This document shows positions 17,964 to 27,244 of a stretch of DNA of 64,000 bases, piece by piece. Source of the stretch: Salinactinospora qingdaonensis (GTDB taxonomy: Bacteria; Actinomycetota; Actinomycetes; Streptosporangiales; Streptosporangiaceae); the NCBI RefSeq assembly GCF_039539445.1, contig NZ_BAABDD010000025.1, positions 1 through 64,000 of the forward strand. The letters run 5' to 3'. Numbering within the stretch: position 1 is the stretch's first letter; every line of letters begins with the position of its first letter. A program made the position numbers and the translations under genes. The notes below the pieces were generated by a model, which searched no databases, was not told where the DNA came from, and saw only the letters and a list, made by a program, of their open reading frames with translations.

Positions 17964-18094
17964 GCCGGGAAACGCCAAACGACATCCTCAGCCCAAATCC
18001 ACACCGTGACGCGATCCTCACGCAAGGCGGAGATGGCTCGGATAGTGGCCTGGTCAGCACGGTATTTCACCTGCAAGCCCCGCGCGGGATACTC

Positions 18095-18124
18095 GCCCCG
18101 CCGGGTGTTGTCTGGCGGGGCTTT
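18095..18124 (+). terminator. Terminator-like hairpin with short T-run
   Basis: GCCCCGCC (18095-18102) pairs with GGCGGGGC (18114-18121) and is followed by TTT. It would stop rightward transcription leaving the CRISPR region. It is separated from the next gene (VOC, minus strand) by 160 bases in which nothing else was seen. Confidence 0.55.
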
Positions 18125-18286
18125 GTGGGGCGCACCGGGATGATGGTCTCTGGGGCTCGGAGCGGGTGGAATCGCGGTTCTTGGGCTTTCGGCTCTCCGG
18201 GAGTCCGAGGCTCTCTCCTGAGTTCCCCTGTCGAACTCCTGCGGCCCTGTGTCGAAGATCCTTCTGGAGCAGTGCCTTACTCGGCC

Positions 18287-19063
18287 TCACCCCTCGTCTT
18301 GGGTGGTGCGCGACAGGTCGATGACGCTGAAGGGCGCACCCGTGGGGTCGGTGAGTGCGGCCCACCGGCCGTACGGGGAGTCCTCGGCGGCGCGCAGCAC
18401 TGAACCGCCCTGCTCCTGGGCTGTGGCCACCGCGGCGTCGGCGTCGCTCACGGCGAAGAACACGAGCCAGGCGCCGTGCCCGGTGTGGGGCTGGCCCACA
18501 CCCGTGCCGTCGATTCCGGCCACGGGCGTGCCGCCGCTGTAGAGCACCAGGAAGTCGCCTTCGGGGAGCTGTTCGGTTCGCCCTCCGAAGACCTCCGCGT
18601 AGAAGTCGCCGGCGGTCTGCGTGTCGTCAGTGGCCACTTCGGCCCAGGCCGGTGCGCCCGGCGTGCCGAACGCCTCCGCGCCCGCCATGGTGTTGCCCTG
18701 CCACAGCGCGAACACGGTGCCCGTGGGTTCGCGCACGGTGGCCATGCTGCCGGCGTCGTCGGCGTCTTGCCGGGCGGTGATGATCTCGCCGCCGGCCTTC
18801 TCAGCGGCGTTCAGCGTGGCGTCGATGTCGTCGGTGGCGAGGTAGACGGTCCAGTTGGACTGTTCGGGAGGTGCTTGCCCTTCGCTCCACGGCTCGGCCA
18901 GCCCGGCGACGCGCTTGCCGCCGGTCGAGGCCATCGAGTAGGCGTCGTCACTGAACTCCCATCCCAGTACCGTGCTGTAGAAGCGTTTCGTCGCCGCGAG
19001 GTCGGCAACGGTCATGTCGAACCAGGCGGGGGCGCCCTGCGTGTACGTCGGTGTCTCGTTCAT
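18287..19063 (-). CDS. VOC superfamily (glyoxalase/bleomycin-resistance-like) protein, two domains
   Basis: The 258-residue protein contains two tandem VOC modules, about residues 8-122 (GAPAWFDMTVADLAATKRFY) and 132-252 (GAPAWAEVATDDTQTAGDFY), each ending with a DPTG or EPTG-type strand. Such proteins bind a metal ion and a small hydrophobic ligand; the substrate here is unknown. The frame is open to 19288 but homology starts at ATG 19063 (MNETPTYTQG). It has no obvious operon partner. Confidence 0.8.
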   Translation of the reverse strand: MNETPTYTQGAPAWFDMTVADLAATKRFYSTVLGWEFSDDAYSMASTGGKRVAGLAEPWSEGQAPPEQSNWTVYLATDDIDATLNAAEKAGGEIITARQDADDAGSMATVREPTGTVFALWQGNTMAGAEAFGTPGAPAWAEVATDDTQTAGDFYAEVFGGRTEQLPEGDFLVLYSGGTPVAGIDGTGVGQPHTGHGAWLVFFAVSDADAAVATAQEQGGSVLRAAEDSPYGRWAALTDPTGAPFSVIDLSRTTQDEG

Positions 19064-19472
19064 CGTTACGTTGGCGCCGCCACCTCGGCCGGTGCTTGCG
19101 CGAGGCGGTAGCGCCGTCCTCCCTACGGTGCTGAGTAGACGGGTGCGTATGGATTGGGCAGGTTTGTCATGTTCGTGGCCGTCGGGGAGGAGCCGCATTG
19201 CCGCGCGCGGGAGGCCGGTGCCGGTCACGCGCGGCGGCCGGCACCGGTGGACGCCAGGCCAGGGCGGCGATCTGGCCTGGCGGGTCACTAGCCACGGTGG
19301 GCGACAGTGCGGCCTTCCGTGGACGGGCCACGGGCCTCTCCAGCGTTTTCGCCGGCAAGAGACCTCAGGTGGGCGCTTTTGCCCCCAGCGGCGGCGGATA
19401 ATCGCAACGCGGGGTAATACCGGGTAATGGTGGGATGGGCGAGTCGAGGGCGAGGCGACGCGCGCCGAAGGG
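19064..19472. other. Intergenic gap between VOC gene and miaA
   Basis: No gene is supported on either strand. A 10-bp inverted repeat, CCGGTGCCGG at 19215-19224 and CCGGCACCGG at 19238-19247, may act as the terminator of leftward miaA transcription. The rest shows no clear signal. Confidence 0.45.
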
Positions 19473-20426
19473 TTAGGGGAGGGCCGAGGGTCGGCTTGCG
19501 GCAGCGTGCCAGGTGTCGGTGACCAGGCGGGTGGCGTGCGCGGTCAGCTCGGGGTGGTCGTAGTCCAGCCAGTGCACACGCGGGTCGCGACCGAACCACG
19601 ACTGTTGCCGGCGGGCGAACTTGCGGGTGGCCCGCACAGTCTCGTCGCGGGCGGTGGTCTCGTCGATGTCGCCGGCCAGGAACCGCAGCACTTGAGAGTA
19701 GCCCAGCGCGCGCGAGGCCGTGCGGCCCTCACGTAGCCCCACTCGTTCCAGGGAGCGCACCTCGTCGACGAACCCGGCGGCCCACATGCGGTCCACGCGC
19801 CGCTCGATGAGCTCGTCCAGCCGTTCGCGCGGCACTCCCAGTCCGATCTGCACGCCGGGGTACAGCGACACGTGCTCGGGCATGGTCGCGGTGAAGGGGC
19901 GACCGGTCAGCTCGATCACCTCTAGGGCGCGCACGATGCGGCGCCCGTTGCCGGGCAGGATGCCCTCGGCCGCCTGCGGGTCGGCCGTGGCCAGGCGGGC
20001 GTGCAGGGCGGCCGAGCCGCGCTGTGCCAGCTCGTCTTCCAGGCGGGCGCGGATCGCGGGGTCGGTGCCGGGGAACTCCAGGTGGTCCAGCGCGCCACGT
20101 ACGTACAGTCCGGAGCCGCCCACCAGGATCGGCAGCCGGTCCCGACTGTGCAGGTCGTCGATGACGGCGCGCGCCATGCGCTGGTATTCGGCCACGTTGG
20201 CGGCCTGGGTCACGTCCCACACGTCGAGCAGGTGGTGCGTGATCCCCTGGCGTTGGGCGGGTGTCATCTTGGCCGTGCCGATGTCCATGCCACGGTAGAG
20301 CTGCATCGAGTCGGCGTTGACGATCTCGGCCGCTATGCCCGCCGCGGCCAGCCGTAGTGCGACCTCGACGGCCAGGTCGGACTTGCCGGCCGCTGTCGGG
20401 CCTACGATCGCGATAACTGGGTTCAC
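19473..20426 (-). CDS. miaA: tRNA dimethylallyltransferase MiaA
   Basis: MiaA transfers a dimethylallyl group to A37 of tRNAs reading UNN codons, the substrate later modified by MiaB. The protein starts VNPVIAIVGPTAAGKSDLA with the P-loop, followed by NADSMQLYRGMDIGTAK, HHLLDVWDV and the RRQQSWF substrate-binding segment. GTG 20426 gives 317 residues, the normal length; the frame is open for another 61 codons with no family similarity. It is divergent from dapF. Confidence 0.93.
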   Translation of the reverse strand: MNPVIAIVGPTAAGKSDLAVEVALRLAAAGIAAEIVNADSMQLYRGMDIGTAKMTPAQRQGITHHLLDVWDVTQAANVAEYQRMARAVIDDLHSRDRLPILVGGSGLYVRGALDHLEFPGTDPAIRARLEDELAQRGSAALHARLATADPQAAEGILPGNGRRIVRALEVIELTGRPFTATMPEHVSLYPGVQIGLGVPRERLDELIERRVDRMWAAGFVDEVRSLERVGLREGRTASRALGYSQVLRFLAGDIDETTARDETVRATRKFARRQQSWFGRDPRVHWLDYDHPELTAHATRLVTDTWHAAASRPSALP

Positions 20427-20588
20427 GCTGCTCAATCTGTTCAGTGTGGCAGTTTGCCGCGGTGGTGCCGTGCCGCGGTGAGGGGACCTCTCCCTCTTAG
20501 GAGGGAACCGACGGCATTGCGAGGCTATTTCTGGCTTATTGATCGTCGTATGCTCGCGGTGGACCATGCCCGTTTTAGGATGGCCAGC

Positions 20589-21416
20589 ATGCGATTCGCC
20601 AAAGGTCACGGCACTGAGAACGACTTCGTGATCCTGCCGGACCCCGATGGTGAGCTGGACCTCACCCCGACCATGGTCGCCGCGCTGTGCGACCGGCGCG
20701 CCGGCATCGGCGCTGACGGCGTGTTGCGCGTGGTGCGCACCAAGGCGCTGGGGGTGGACCTGTCACCCGACGCGCGCTCCGCCGAGCACTGCGAATGGTT
20801 CATGGACTACCGCAACGCCGATGGCAGCATCGCGGAGATGTGCGGCAACGGGGTGCGGGTCTTCGGGCGCTACCTGCTCGACTCGGGGCGGGTGGCGGCC
20901 CGAGAGTTCCCGGTGGGCACGCGGGCCGGCGCGCGGCAGGTTTCGGTGACCGGCGAGGGGGCCATCACCGTCGACATGGGGCGGGTGCGCCTGATGGGCG
21001 AGGGGGCGGCCGTGGTCGCCGGCCGGCGGCTGCGCGGTCAGCGTGTCATGGTCGGTAACCCGCATTTGGCGTGCGCGGTGGAGCAGCCGATTGAGGAGAT
21101 CGATCTCACGACGGCGCCCTCCTTGGACTCCGAAGCTTTCCCGGAGGGCGGCAACGTCGAGGTGTACCGGCGTGTCGAGCCGGGCGTGTTGCAGATGCGG
21201 GTCTACGAGCGCGGTTCTGGCGAGACCCGCTCCTGCGGCACCGGCATCGTCGCCACGGCTGCCGCCGCCACGGGCGACGACAGTGCGGCGAGTTGGACGG
21301 TGCGCGTCCCCGGCGGGGAGTGCACGGTCGAGATCGACGACGACGGGGCGCGGTTGACCGGCCCCGCGGTGATCGTGGCTGAAGGGTCGATCCTGCCCGG
21401 CGCGCTGCGCTACTGA
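20589..21416 (+). CDS. dapF: Diaminopimelate epimerase
   Basis: DapF converts LL- to meso-diaminopimelate for lysine and peptidoglycan synthesis. The two catalytic cysteines are present in MCGNGVRVFGRY and RSCGTGIVA, and the N-terminal GTENDF motif is conserved. ATG 20589 is preferred over ATG 20580 because AGGA at 20577-20580 has correct spacing. The protein is 275 residues. miaA-dapF divergent neighbours are common in actinomycetes. Confidence 0.93.
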   Translation: MRFAKGHGTENDFVILPDPDGELDLTPTMVAALCDRRAGIGADGVLRVVRTKALGVDLSPDARSAEHCEWFMDYRNADGSIAEMCGNGVRVFGRYLLDSGRVAAREFPVGTRAGARQVSVTGEGAITVDMGRVRLMGEGAAVVAGRRLRGQRVMVGNPHLACAVEQPIEEIDLTTAPSLDSEAFPEGGNVEVYRRVEPGVLQMRVYERGSGETRSCGTGIVATAAAATGDDSAASWTVRVPGGECTVEIDDDGARLTGPAVIVAEGSILPGALRY

Positions 21417-21465
21417 CGGTTGGGGCCTCCCGCGGCGGAGGGCCGCTCTGGCATCGGGGGAGATG

Positions 21466-22449
21466 ATGGCCCGCTTCCTGGCGCGCCGGCTGTTGGATCA
21501 TGCCCTCGTGCTGCTGGTGGCCGCCAGTTGCGGCTACCTGCTCGCCGCCACGGCGCTCGATCCGCGCGGCAACTACACCGGGCCGGGCTCCTCGACGCCG
21601 CCCCACGTTGTGGAGTCGATGCTGCGCGAGTACAACCTCAGCGACCGCGTGCCGCTGGCCCAGCGCTACGTCACCTGGGTGGGCGGGGTCGTCACCGGTG
21701 ACTTCGGCCAGACGTGGGACGGGCGCGAGGTGGCCGGCGAGTTGGCGCGCCGCATCGGGGTGAGCGCGCGGCTGCTGGCCGTGGGTTTTCTCGGGGCCGC
21801 GGTCACGGGGGTGTTTCTGGGGGCGTGGACGGGGGCCCGGCGTGGGGGCGTCCTCGACACGGTGGTGACGCTGGGCTCGTTCGTGTTGATCTCCGTGCCG
21901 ACCGTGGTGGTCGCGGTGTCGTTGCAGACGGCGGCGCTGTGGTTCAACGCCGCGGTGGGGGTCGATGTGCTGCGGACCACGGGCGAGTTCACGCCCGGCG
22001 TCGACACCACCTCCTGGGCGGGGGCGGCTGACCGCGCTCGCCACCTGGTGCTGCCGACGTTGGCGCTGGCCTTGCCGATGATCGCGCTGTACAGCCGCTA
22101 CCAGCGCGCGTTGATGATCGATGAGGCCGACGCGGACTATGTCCGTACCGCTCGTGCCAAGGGGCGTACACGCGGTGCGGCGCTGTTTCGGCACGCATTG
22201 CCCATGGCGTTGTTACCCACAGTGACTTATATCGGGTATTCCGCGGCGTTGGTGTTTGTTGGTTCGGTGTTTGTCGAAAAAGTGTTCGGCTGGCATGGGG
22301 TTGGCGAGCTTCTCGTTGATTCGATCGCGCGCGGCGATGTCAACACGGTGGCGGCGGTGTGCTGTTTCGGGGCGTTGTGCGTGGCTGTGGCGGGTCTGCT
22401 CGCTGATGTCGCTCAGATGACCCTCGATCCGCGGCTACGTGTCCGTTGA
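21466..22449 (+). CDS. DppB/OppB-type ABC transporter permease
   Basis: Inner-membrane permease of a dipeptide/oligopeptide or nickel-type importer. It starts ARFLARRLLDHALVLLVAAS and has six hydrophobic segments plus the coupling loop DYVRTARAKGRTRGAALFRHA. The start is ATG 21466, which is better placed behind GGGGGA than the overlapping ATG 21463. A binding-protein gene follows after about 190 bases, but no DppC-type partner permease and no ATPase genes are present, so it must use subunits encoded elsewhere. One TTA codon is present at 22213. Confidence 0.85.
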   Translation: MARFLARRLLDHALVLLVAASCGYLLAATALDPRGNYTGPGSSTPPHVVESMLREYNLSDRVPLAQRYVTWVGGVVTGDFGQTWDGREVAGELARRIGVSARLLAVGFLGAAVTGVFLGAWTGARRGGVLDTVVTLGSFVLISVPTVVVAVSLQTAALWFNAAVGVDVLRTTGEFTPGVDTTSWAGAADRARHLVLPTLALALPMIALYSRYQRALMIDEADADYVRTARAKGRTRGAALFRHALPMALLPTVTYIGYSAALVFVGSVFVEKVFGWHGVGELLVDSIARGDVNTVAAVCCFGALCVAVAGLLADVAQMTLDPRLRVR

Positions 22450-22636
22450 GGTTCGCGGCGAGAACATTCGTGAAATCCGCCGCCTGCGGGGGCACGCTCC
22501 CAGTAGGATTTCCCAAATGTTCCATTAGTGTAGTTATTGCGGTTCGTGACACTGCGTTACCACTGAAGTCATCCTGGGCGCTGCCCCCGCCGAGGTGGTG
22601 AGGCCGTGTTCGACGCCACGAACATGGGGGGAATGC

Positions 22637-24343
22637 GTGCGAACGGGGAGGCTCCGGGCCACGGTGGTCCTGCTGTGCGCGCTGTTCCTCACCGCCTCCG
22701 GGACGGCCTGCGAATCCGACGCCTCATCTGAGACCGACGGCGGCCCGCAGCGCCTGTCCGCTGTGGAGATCAACCCCACCGACCGCGCGGAACTCGCCGA
22801 TGGAGGCACACTGCGGTGGGGCATCAACGAGTTCCCCAGTCAATGGAACTTCCACCACGCCAACGGTGGCCTCAGCACCGTCTCTACGGTCCTCACCTCC
22901 CTCATGCCCCGACCCTTCCGCGTCGACGGCAGCGGTGAGGCCCACCCCGATCCCGACTATGTCCGCGACGTCACCGTCGAGTTCTCCCCGCGCCAGACCG
23001 TCACCTTACGGCTCAACCCGCAGGCCCGCTGGTCCGACGGCACCCCCATCACCTGGCGCGACTACGCTGGCATGGTCTACGCCCTCTCAGGTGAGTCCTC
23101 CGGCTACCAGGTCGGCAGCTCCATCGGCTATGACCGCATCGCCGACGTCAGCGCCGGAGCCGACGACTACGAAGTGGTCATCACTTTCGATCGGCCCTTC
23201 ACCGAATACCGCTCCCTGTTCCACCTGCTGCTGCCGGCCGACTACACCGACTCCCCGGAACGGTTCAACACCGGCTACCTCGACCGCATCCCCATCACGG
23301 CCGGGCCGTTCACGGTCGAGGCCATTGACCGCACCGCCCAGACGCTGACCCTCGTCCGTGACCCCGACTGGTGGGGTGAGCCGGCCAAACTCGACCGGAT
23401 CATCTTCCGCTCGCTGGGCGCCGAGGCGCTCGCCAGCGCTTTTCTCGACGGCGGTATCGACGTCTACACCCTGCCCCCCGATCCCGCCTCACTGGAGCGG
23501 GTCAGCGACGCCCGCGACGGCGAGATCCGCGCCGCCCTCGCGCCGGACTACCGCCACATCACCCTCAACGGCCAGTCGCCGGCGCTGTCCGATGTCGACG
23601 TGCGCCACGCCGTGTTCTTGGCCATCGACCGCACCGCCCTGGCCGAATCGGCGTTCGGCTCGCTGGCATGGCAGCCCGATCAGCCCCTGGGCAACCACTT
23701 CCTGCTGCCCGTACAGGAGGGCTACCGCGACAACAGCGGGCAATGGGGCAAGCACGACCCTGAGCGCGCCATGGAACTTCTGGAGCGCGCCGGCTGGAGC
23801 GGCGGCCCCGACGAAGGGCGTACCAAAGACGGCCAACGGCTCAGCCTGCGCTACATCGTGCCGCGCGGCTACGCCCCGGCCCGCAACGAGGCTCAACTGG
23901 TGCAGTCGATGCTGGGCCAAGTTGGCGTCGAGGTCGTGATCGAGGAGGTCTCCGGCGATGAGCTGTTCTCCTCCTACGTCGTGCCCGGCGACTACGATCT
24001 GGTTTCCTTCGTCACCACCGGCGACGGGTTTCCCGTCTCGGGAGGGATGGAGCAGTGGGCCAACGCCGTCACCGTCGACGGCGAACGTAGGTGGCGCGGC
24101 AACGTCGGCCGCATAGGCTCTCCCGAGATCGACGCCGCCATGTCCAAGGCGCTGACGACCACCGACCGCGACGTGGCGATCCAACACATCAACGAGGCGG
24201 ACCGGCTGCTCTGGGAGGCCGGCCACACGCTCCCCCTCTACCAGCGCCCCGAGTTCACGGCGGTGCGCAGCGACCTGGCCAACATCGGCGCCGCCGGTTT
24301 CGCCATCCTCGACTACGCCGACATCGGCTTCCTCAAGCCCTAG
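22637..24343 (+). CDS. Family 5 extracellular solute-binding protein (peptide-type)
   Basis: The 568-residue protein has an N-terminal signal segment LRATVVLLCALFLTAS followed by a Cys (GTACES), so it is probably a lipoprotein, though the lipobox is imperfect. SBP family 5 features include the LNPQARWSDGTPITWRDY segment and LSDVDVRHAVFLAIDR. It should bind peptides or a related solute and feed the permease at 21466. GTG 22637 follows GGGGGA; the frame is open from 22595. One TTA codon occurs at 23006. The 187 bases before it are relatively AT-rich and may hold a separate promoter. Confidence 0.85.
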   Translation: MRTGRLRATVVLLCALFLTASGTACESDASSETDGGPQRLSAVEINPTDRAELADGGTLRWGINEFPSQWNFHHANGGLSTVSTVLTSLMPRPFRVDGSGEAHPDPDYVRDVTVEFSPRQTVTLRLNPQARWSDGTPITWRDYAGMVYALSGESSGYQVGSSIGYDRIADVSAGADDYEVVITFDRPFTEYRSLFHLLLPADYTDSPERFNTGYLDRIPITAGPFTVEAIDRTAQTLTLVRDPDWWGEPAKLDRIIFRSLGAEALASAFLDGGIDVYTLPPDPASLERVSDARDGEIRAALAPDYRHITLNGQSPALSDVDVRHAVFLAIDRTALAESAFGSLAWQPDQPLGNHFLLPVQEGYRDNSGQWGKHDPERAMELLERAGWSGGPDEGRTKDGQRLSLRYIVPRGYAPARNEAQLVQSMLGQVGVEVVIEEVSGDELFSSYVVPGDYDLVSFVTTGDGFPVSGGMEQWANAVTVDGERRWRGNVGRIGSPEIDAAMSKALTTTDRDVAIQHINEADRLLWEAGHTLPLYQRPEFTAVRSDLANIGAAGFAILDYADIGFLKP

Positions 24344-24387
24344 GTGCTGTGGTGCCGACGGCTGGGGTGCGGGGGTGTTCTTTGGTG

Positions 24388-24422
24388 GCTCGTGCCTCGA
24401 TCGCTGCGCGATCTCGCCAGCC
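24388..24422 (+). repeat. Dispersed 35-nt hairpin element, copy e
   Basis: An isolated copy of the element with loop TGC, 45 bases after the stop of the binding-protein gene and between it and the convergent glcF gene. Position and stem suggest it could also act as a transcription terminator. Confidence 0.7.
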
Positions 24423-24499
24423 TGCGGGGGCGCTCACCCGCGTGCGCCCACCGCCTGCTCTCGTCGCCCTCCCAAACAACACAGCCGTCCCCAACGGTC

Positions 24500-25888
24500 T
24501 CAGCGCCGGCCGGCTGCGTGGGCGCCCAGCAGAGCCGTAGGTGACAGTCCTCGTATCGAGGCGTCGAGCACCTGCACGGTGTGGGCCACAGCGATCCCCG
24601 CCGGGGCGGCCTCCGGCTGCGCCGCGGCGCCAGCGTCGGCGACCTTCTCGGTGGGCTCAGCCAGCGCAGCGGCGATCTGGAGTGAACAGCCCGGGTTGCC
24701 CGCCACCAGCAGTTCGGCCTCGGTAGTGCGCACATCGGCGGCTTTGCGCCGGCCCAACTCGCGCGCCGCCTGCGGTTGCAGCAGGTTGTACACCCCCGCC
24801 GACCCGCAGCACAGGTCGGGGTTGGCCACGTCGGACACCCGCAGCTCGGGGATGGCGCGCAACAGTTCCCGCGGCGCCTCGCGCACGCCCTGCCCGTGGG
24901 ACAGGTGGCAGGCGTCGTGGTAGGCGGCCCGCACCGGCAGTGGGTGGCGCCGCGCGACGGGCCCCAAGGCCGCCAGGAACTCCGATACGTCGGCCACGGT
25001 GGCGCTCAGCTCGTCGGCGCGGCGCGCCGAGGTTTCGTCATAGCCGGCCTCGCGCAGGACCCGCCCATAGTGCTTCATGGTGGCGCCGCAGCCCGCGGAG
25101 TTGACGATGACGGCATCGACACCGGCCGAAGCGAAGGCCGCCACTGTGGCGCGCGCCCGCCGCGCCGCCTCGCCCGAACGGCCCGCGTGGGCCGACAGCG
25201 CCCCACAGCAGCCTTGGTGCCGCGGGATCACCACGTCGCAGCCCTCACTGGCCAGCACACGCGCGGTCGCGGTGTTGACCTCGGGAAACAGCGCCCCTTG
25301 GACGCAGCCGGTCAGCAGGCCCACCACGGCGCGGCGCCGCCCCACGGCCGGGACGAACTCCGGCAGCCGCGGGGTGCGGCGCGGCGCCGGCGCGATGCGC
25401 TCCATTGTGGCCAGCGACGCCGGGAGCCGCTCCAGCACACCACTGCGGCGCAGCAGCGACGCCAGCCCGCTGGCGCGGTAGGCCCGCAACGGTGCGCGCA
25501 ACAGGGCGAGCCGCCGCCGGTAGGGAAACAGCGCGAAGATCCCCGCGCGCAGTAGCCGCTCGCCGCGAGTGCGCTCGTGCTCGCGCTCCACCCGCGCCCG
25601 CGTCGTCTCGATCAAAGCGTCGTAGCGCACCCCCGAGGGGCACGAGCTGACGCAGGCCAGACAGCCCAGGCAGCGGTCCATGTGGGTCACGGCGGTCGGG
25701 TCGAGCAGGTCGGCCTCTTGGCCCTGCCCCATGAGGTGAATCCGTCCCCGCGGGGAGTCCATCTCCTCGCCCCACAGTTCGTAGGTGGGGCAGGTGGGCA
25801 GGCAGAACCCGCAGTGCACACAGTCGTTGAGCAGGTCGTCGAAGCTACGGCCGGCCGTGGGGTCGGCGCTGGTGTCGGGTTCGGTCAT
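24500..25888 (-). CDS. glcF: Glycolate oxidase iron-sulfur subunit GlcF
   Basis: Electron-transfer subunit of glycolate dehydrogenase. Two 4Fe-4S motifs are seen, CVHCGFCLPTCP (about 23-34) and CLGCLACVSSCPSG (about 74-87), then two CCG domains with HQGCCGALSAHAG and DLCCGSAGVYNLL. Length is 462 residues. It is the last gene of a leftward glcD-glcE-glcF cluster with 42-base and 33-base gaps. The complex oxidises glycolate to glyoxylate, which malate synthase (28860) can use. The C-terminal 50 residues are Ala/Pro-rich. Confidence 0.92.
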   Translation of the reverse strand: MTEPDTSADPTAGRSFDDLLNDCVHCGFCLPTCPTYELWGEEMDSPRGRIHLMGQGQEADLLDPTAVTHMDRCLGCLACVSSCPSGVRYDALIETTRARVEREHERTRGERLLRAGIFALFPYRRRLALLRAPLRAYRASGLASLLRRSGVLERLPASLATMERIAPAPRRTPRLPEFVPAVGRRRAVVGLLTGCVQGALFPEVNTATARVLASEGCDVVIPRHQGCCGALSAHAGRSGEAARRARATVAAFASAGVDAVIVNSAGCGATMKHYGRVLREAGYDETSARRADELSATVADVSEFLAALGPVARRHPLPVRAAYHDACHLSHGQGVREAPRELLRAIPELRVSDVANPDLCCGSAGVYNLLQPQAARELGRRKAADVRTTEAELLVAGNPGCSLQIAAALAEPTEKVADAGAAAQPEAAPAGIAVAHTVQVLDASIRGLSPTALLGAHAAGRR

Positions 25889-25930
25889 GGTTGTTCTCCC
25901 CTGGGTTGGCCCCGGCCGTGGGGCGCCATC

Positions 25931-27211
25931 TCAGATCCCGCCGACGAAGCGGCCCGGGGCCAGGTGGTGGCCGGGGTCGAAACTGTCCTTGACCGCGCGC
26001 ATCAGCTCCAGGCCGGCGACCTCGCCCCACAGGTCCAGCCCGCTGCCGCGCACGGCCGCGGCCGGCCGCGCTACGGTCACCGACCCTTCGGCCAGTTCTG
26101 TGCGCACCCGCGTCACGATCGTGGCCACGTCGGCCGCGGCTGTTCGGGCCGGCACGCTGGCCAGCAGCACGCCTGCTCCGGCCGAGCCGCGCACCGCCAC
26201 CGGCACCCCCACGGCCTCGCCTGCCGAGCGCAGCGCCAGCGCCGTGTCCACCGTGGCCGCGATCGGGCAGCTCACCCGCAGCAGGGTGTCGCCGTCCTCG
26301 CCGGGAGCGGCTCCCCAGCCGGCCGGCAGGTCGGCGCGCGTATCCGGTTCGGCCGCGCCGCCGCGCAGGGATGCGGCCACGGCTGCCGCGCGGGCCTCGA
26401 CCCCGGCCACCGTGCCCTCCAACAGCACGTACAGGTGCAGCGCTCCACCGGCGGGCCAGTCCAGTTCCACCGCGCTGGCAACGGCCGGCGAGCGGGCCAT
26501 GTCCCACACCCACGCGCGCGCCGCCGCGGGGTCGCTCGTGGTGGCACGCACCAGCCGCAGCGCGGGCGCGATGGGGTGCAGTCGAAACGTGACCGAGGTG
26601 ATCACGCCCAGGGTGCCCAGCGCCCCGGTGTGCAGCTTGGCCAGGTCGTAGCCGGCCACGTTCTTGACCACGGCTCCGCCCGACGAGGTCGCGACTGCGT
26701 CGGCGCCCACCACGGTCATCCCGATCACCAGGTCACGTACGCTGCCGTGCAGCAACCGGCGTGGCCCGGACAGGCCGGTGGCCACCACCCCGCCCACCGT
26801 GGAGCCCGCTATGACGGTGTCCACCGAGAGCCGTTGGCCGGCCGTCGCCAGCTCCTCCTGGAGTTGGGCCAGGGGGGTGCCGGCCCCCACCCGCGCCACC
26901 AGATCGCCGGAGGCGTGGGTGATCCCGGTGAGCGCGGTCGTGGCCACGGTCATGTCCAAGCGGCGGGGCGGGGCGCCCCAGTCGATCTTGCTGCCGTTGC
27001 CGCGTGCCACGACGGCCAGGCCGTGTCGGTTGGCCAGCGCCATGGCGGACTCGACGCCGGCGGTGTCGGCCGGGGTGGCCACAAGGGAGGGCACGACCCC
27101 GCTCACGGCGTCGCCCGCGCGTTCCTCGCCGGGGCGCGCGTGGATGCCGTGGGCCGCCAGCTTGGAGGCCACCGTCTCGATCGCCGCGGGCGCCCGCGCC
27201 GTCTCGCTCAT
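25931..27211 (-). CDS. glcE: Glycolate oxidase FAD-binding subunit GlcE
   Basis: The 426-residue protein has a PCMH-type FAD domain: VVARGNGSKIDWG, then AGSTVGGVVATGLSGPRRL and GAVVKNVAGYDLAKL. This is typical of GlcE rather than the larger catalytic GlcD, which is the next gene upstream. It lies between glcD and glcF in the same orientation. Confidence 0.9.
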   Translation of the reverse strand: MSETARAPAAIETVASKLAAHGIHARPGEERAGDAVSGVVPSLVATPADTAGVESAMALANRHGLAVVARGNGSKIDWGAPPRRLDMTVATTALTGITHASGDLVARVGAGTPLAQLQEELATAGQRLSVDTVIAGSTVGGVVATGLSGPRRLLHGSVRDLVIGMTVVGADAVATSSGGAVVKNVAGYDLAKLHTGALGTLGVITSVTFRLHPIAPALRLVRATTSDPAAARAWVWDMARSPAVASAVELDWPAGGALHLYVLLEGTVAGVEARAAAVAASLRGGAAEPDTRADLPAGWGAAPGEDGDTLLRVSCPIAATVDTALALRSAGEAVGVPVAVRGSAGAGVLLASVPARTAAADVATIVTRVRTELAEGSVTVARPAAAVRGSGLDLWGEVAGLELMRAVKDSFDPGHHLAPGRFVGGI

Positions 27212-27244
27212 GCCCGCTCCCTCGTCTGTTTCGTGACCGGCTCG

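Larger units (their letters stand above)
17504..18060. repeat. Non-coding trailer and right flank, inverted copy of 1-731
   Basis: No gene is supported. 17504-17620 matches the reverse complement of 590-731 (GGAGGG...GTTCGCTCGTGCCTCGATCGCT and beyond), and about 17870-17970 matches 1-100. Between them are three imperfect copies of a short motif (C)CCCTGCGGTAGGT-TCCCGAGGG at about 17778, 17812 and 17861, also partly self-complementary. The minus-strand ORF through this region reads into the hairpin elements and is considered spurious. Confidence 0.6.

Noticed and set aside
17765..18076. Minus-strand ORF beginning near 18076 with a protein-like start
   Set aside because: It runs into the dispersed hairpin element and degenerate repeats, and no family could be recognised; kept only as non-coding flank.
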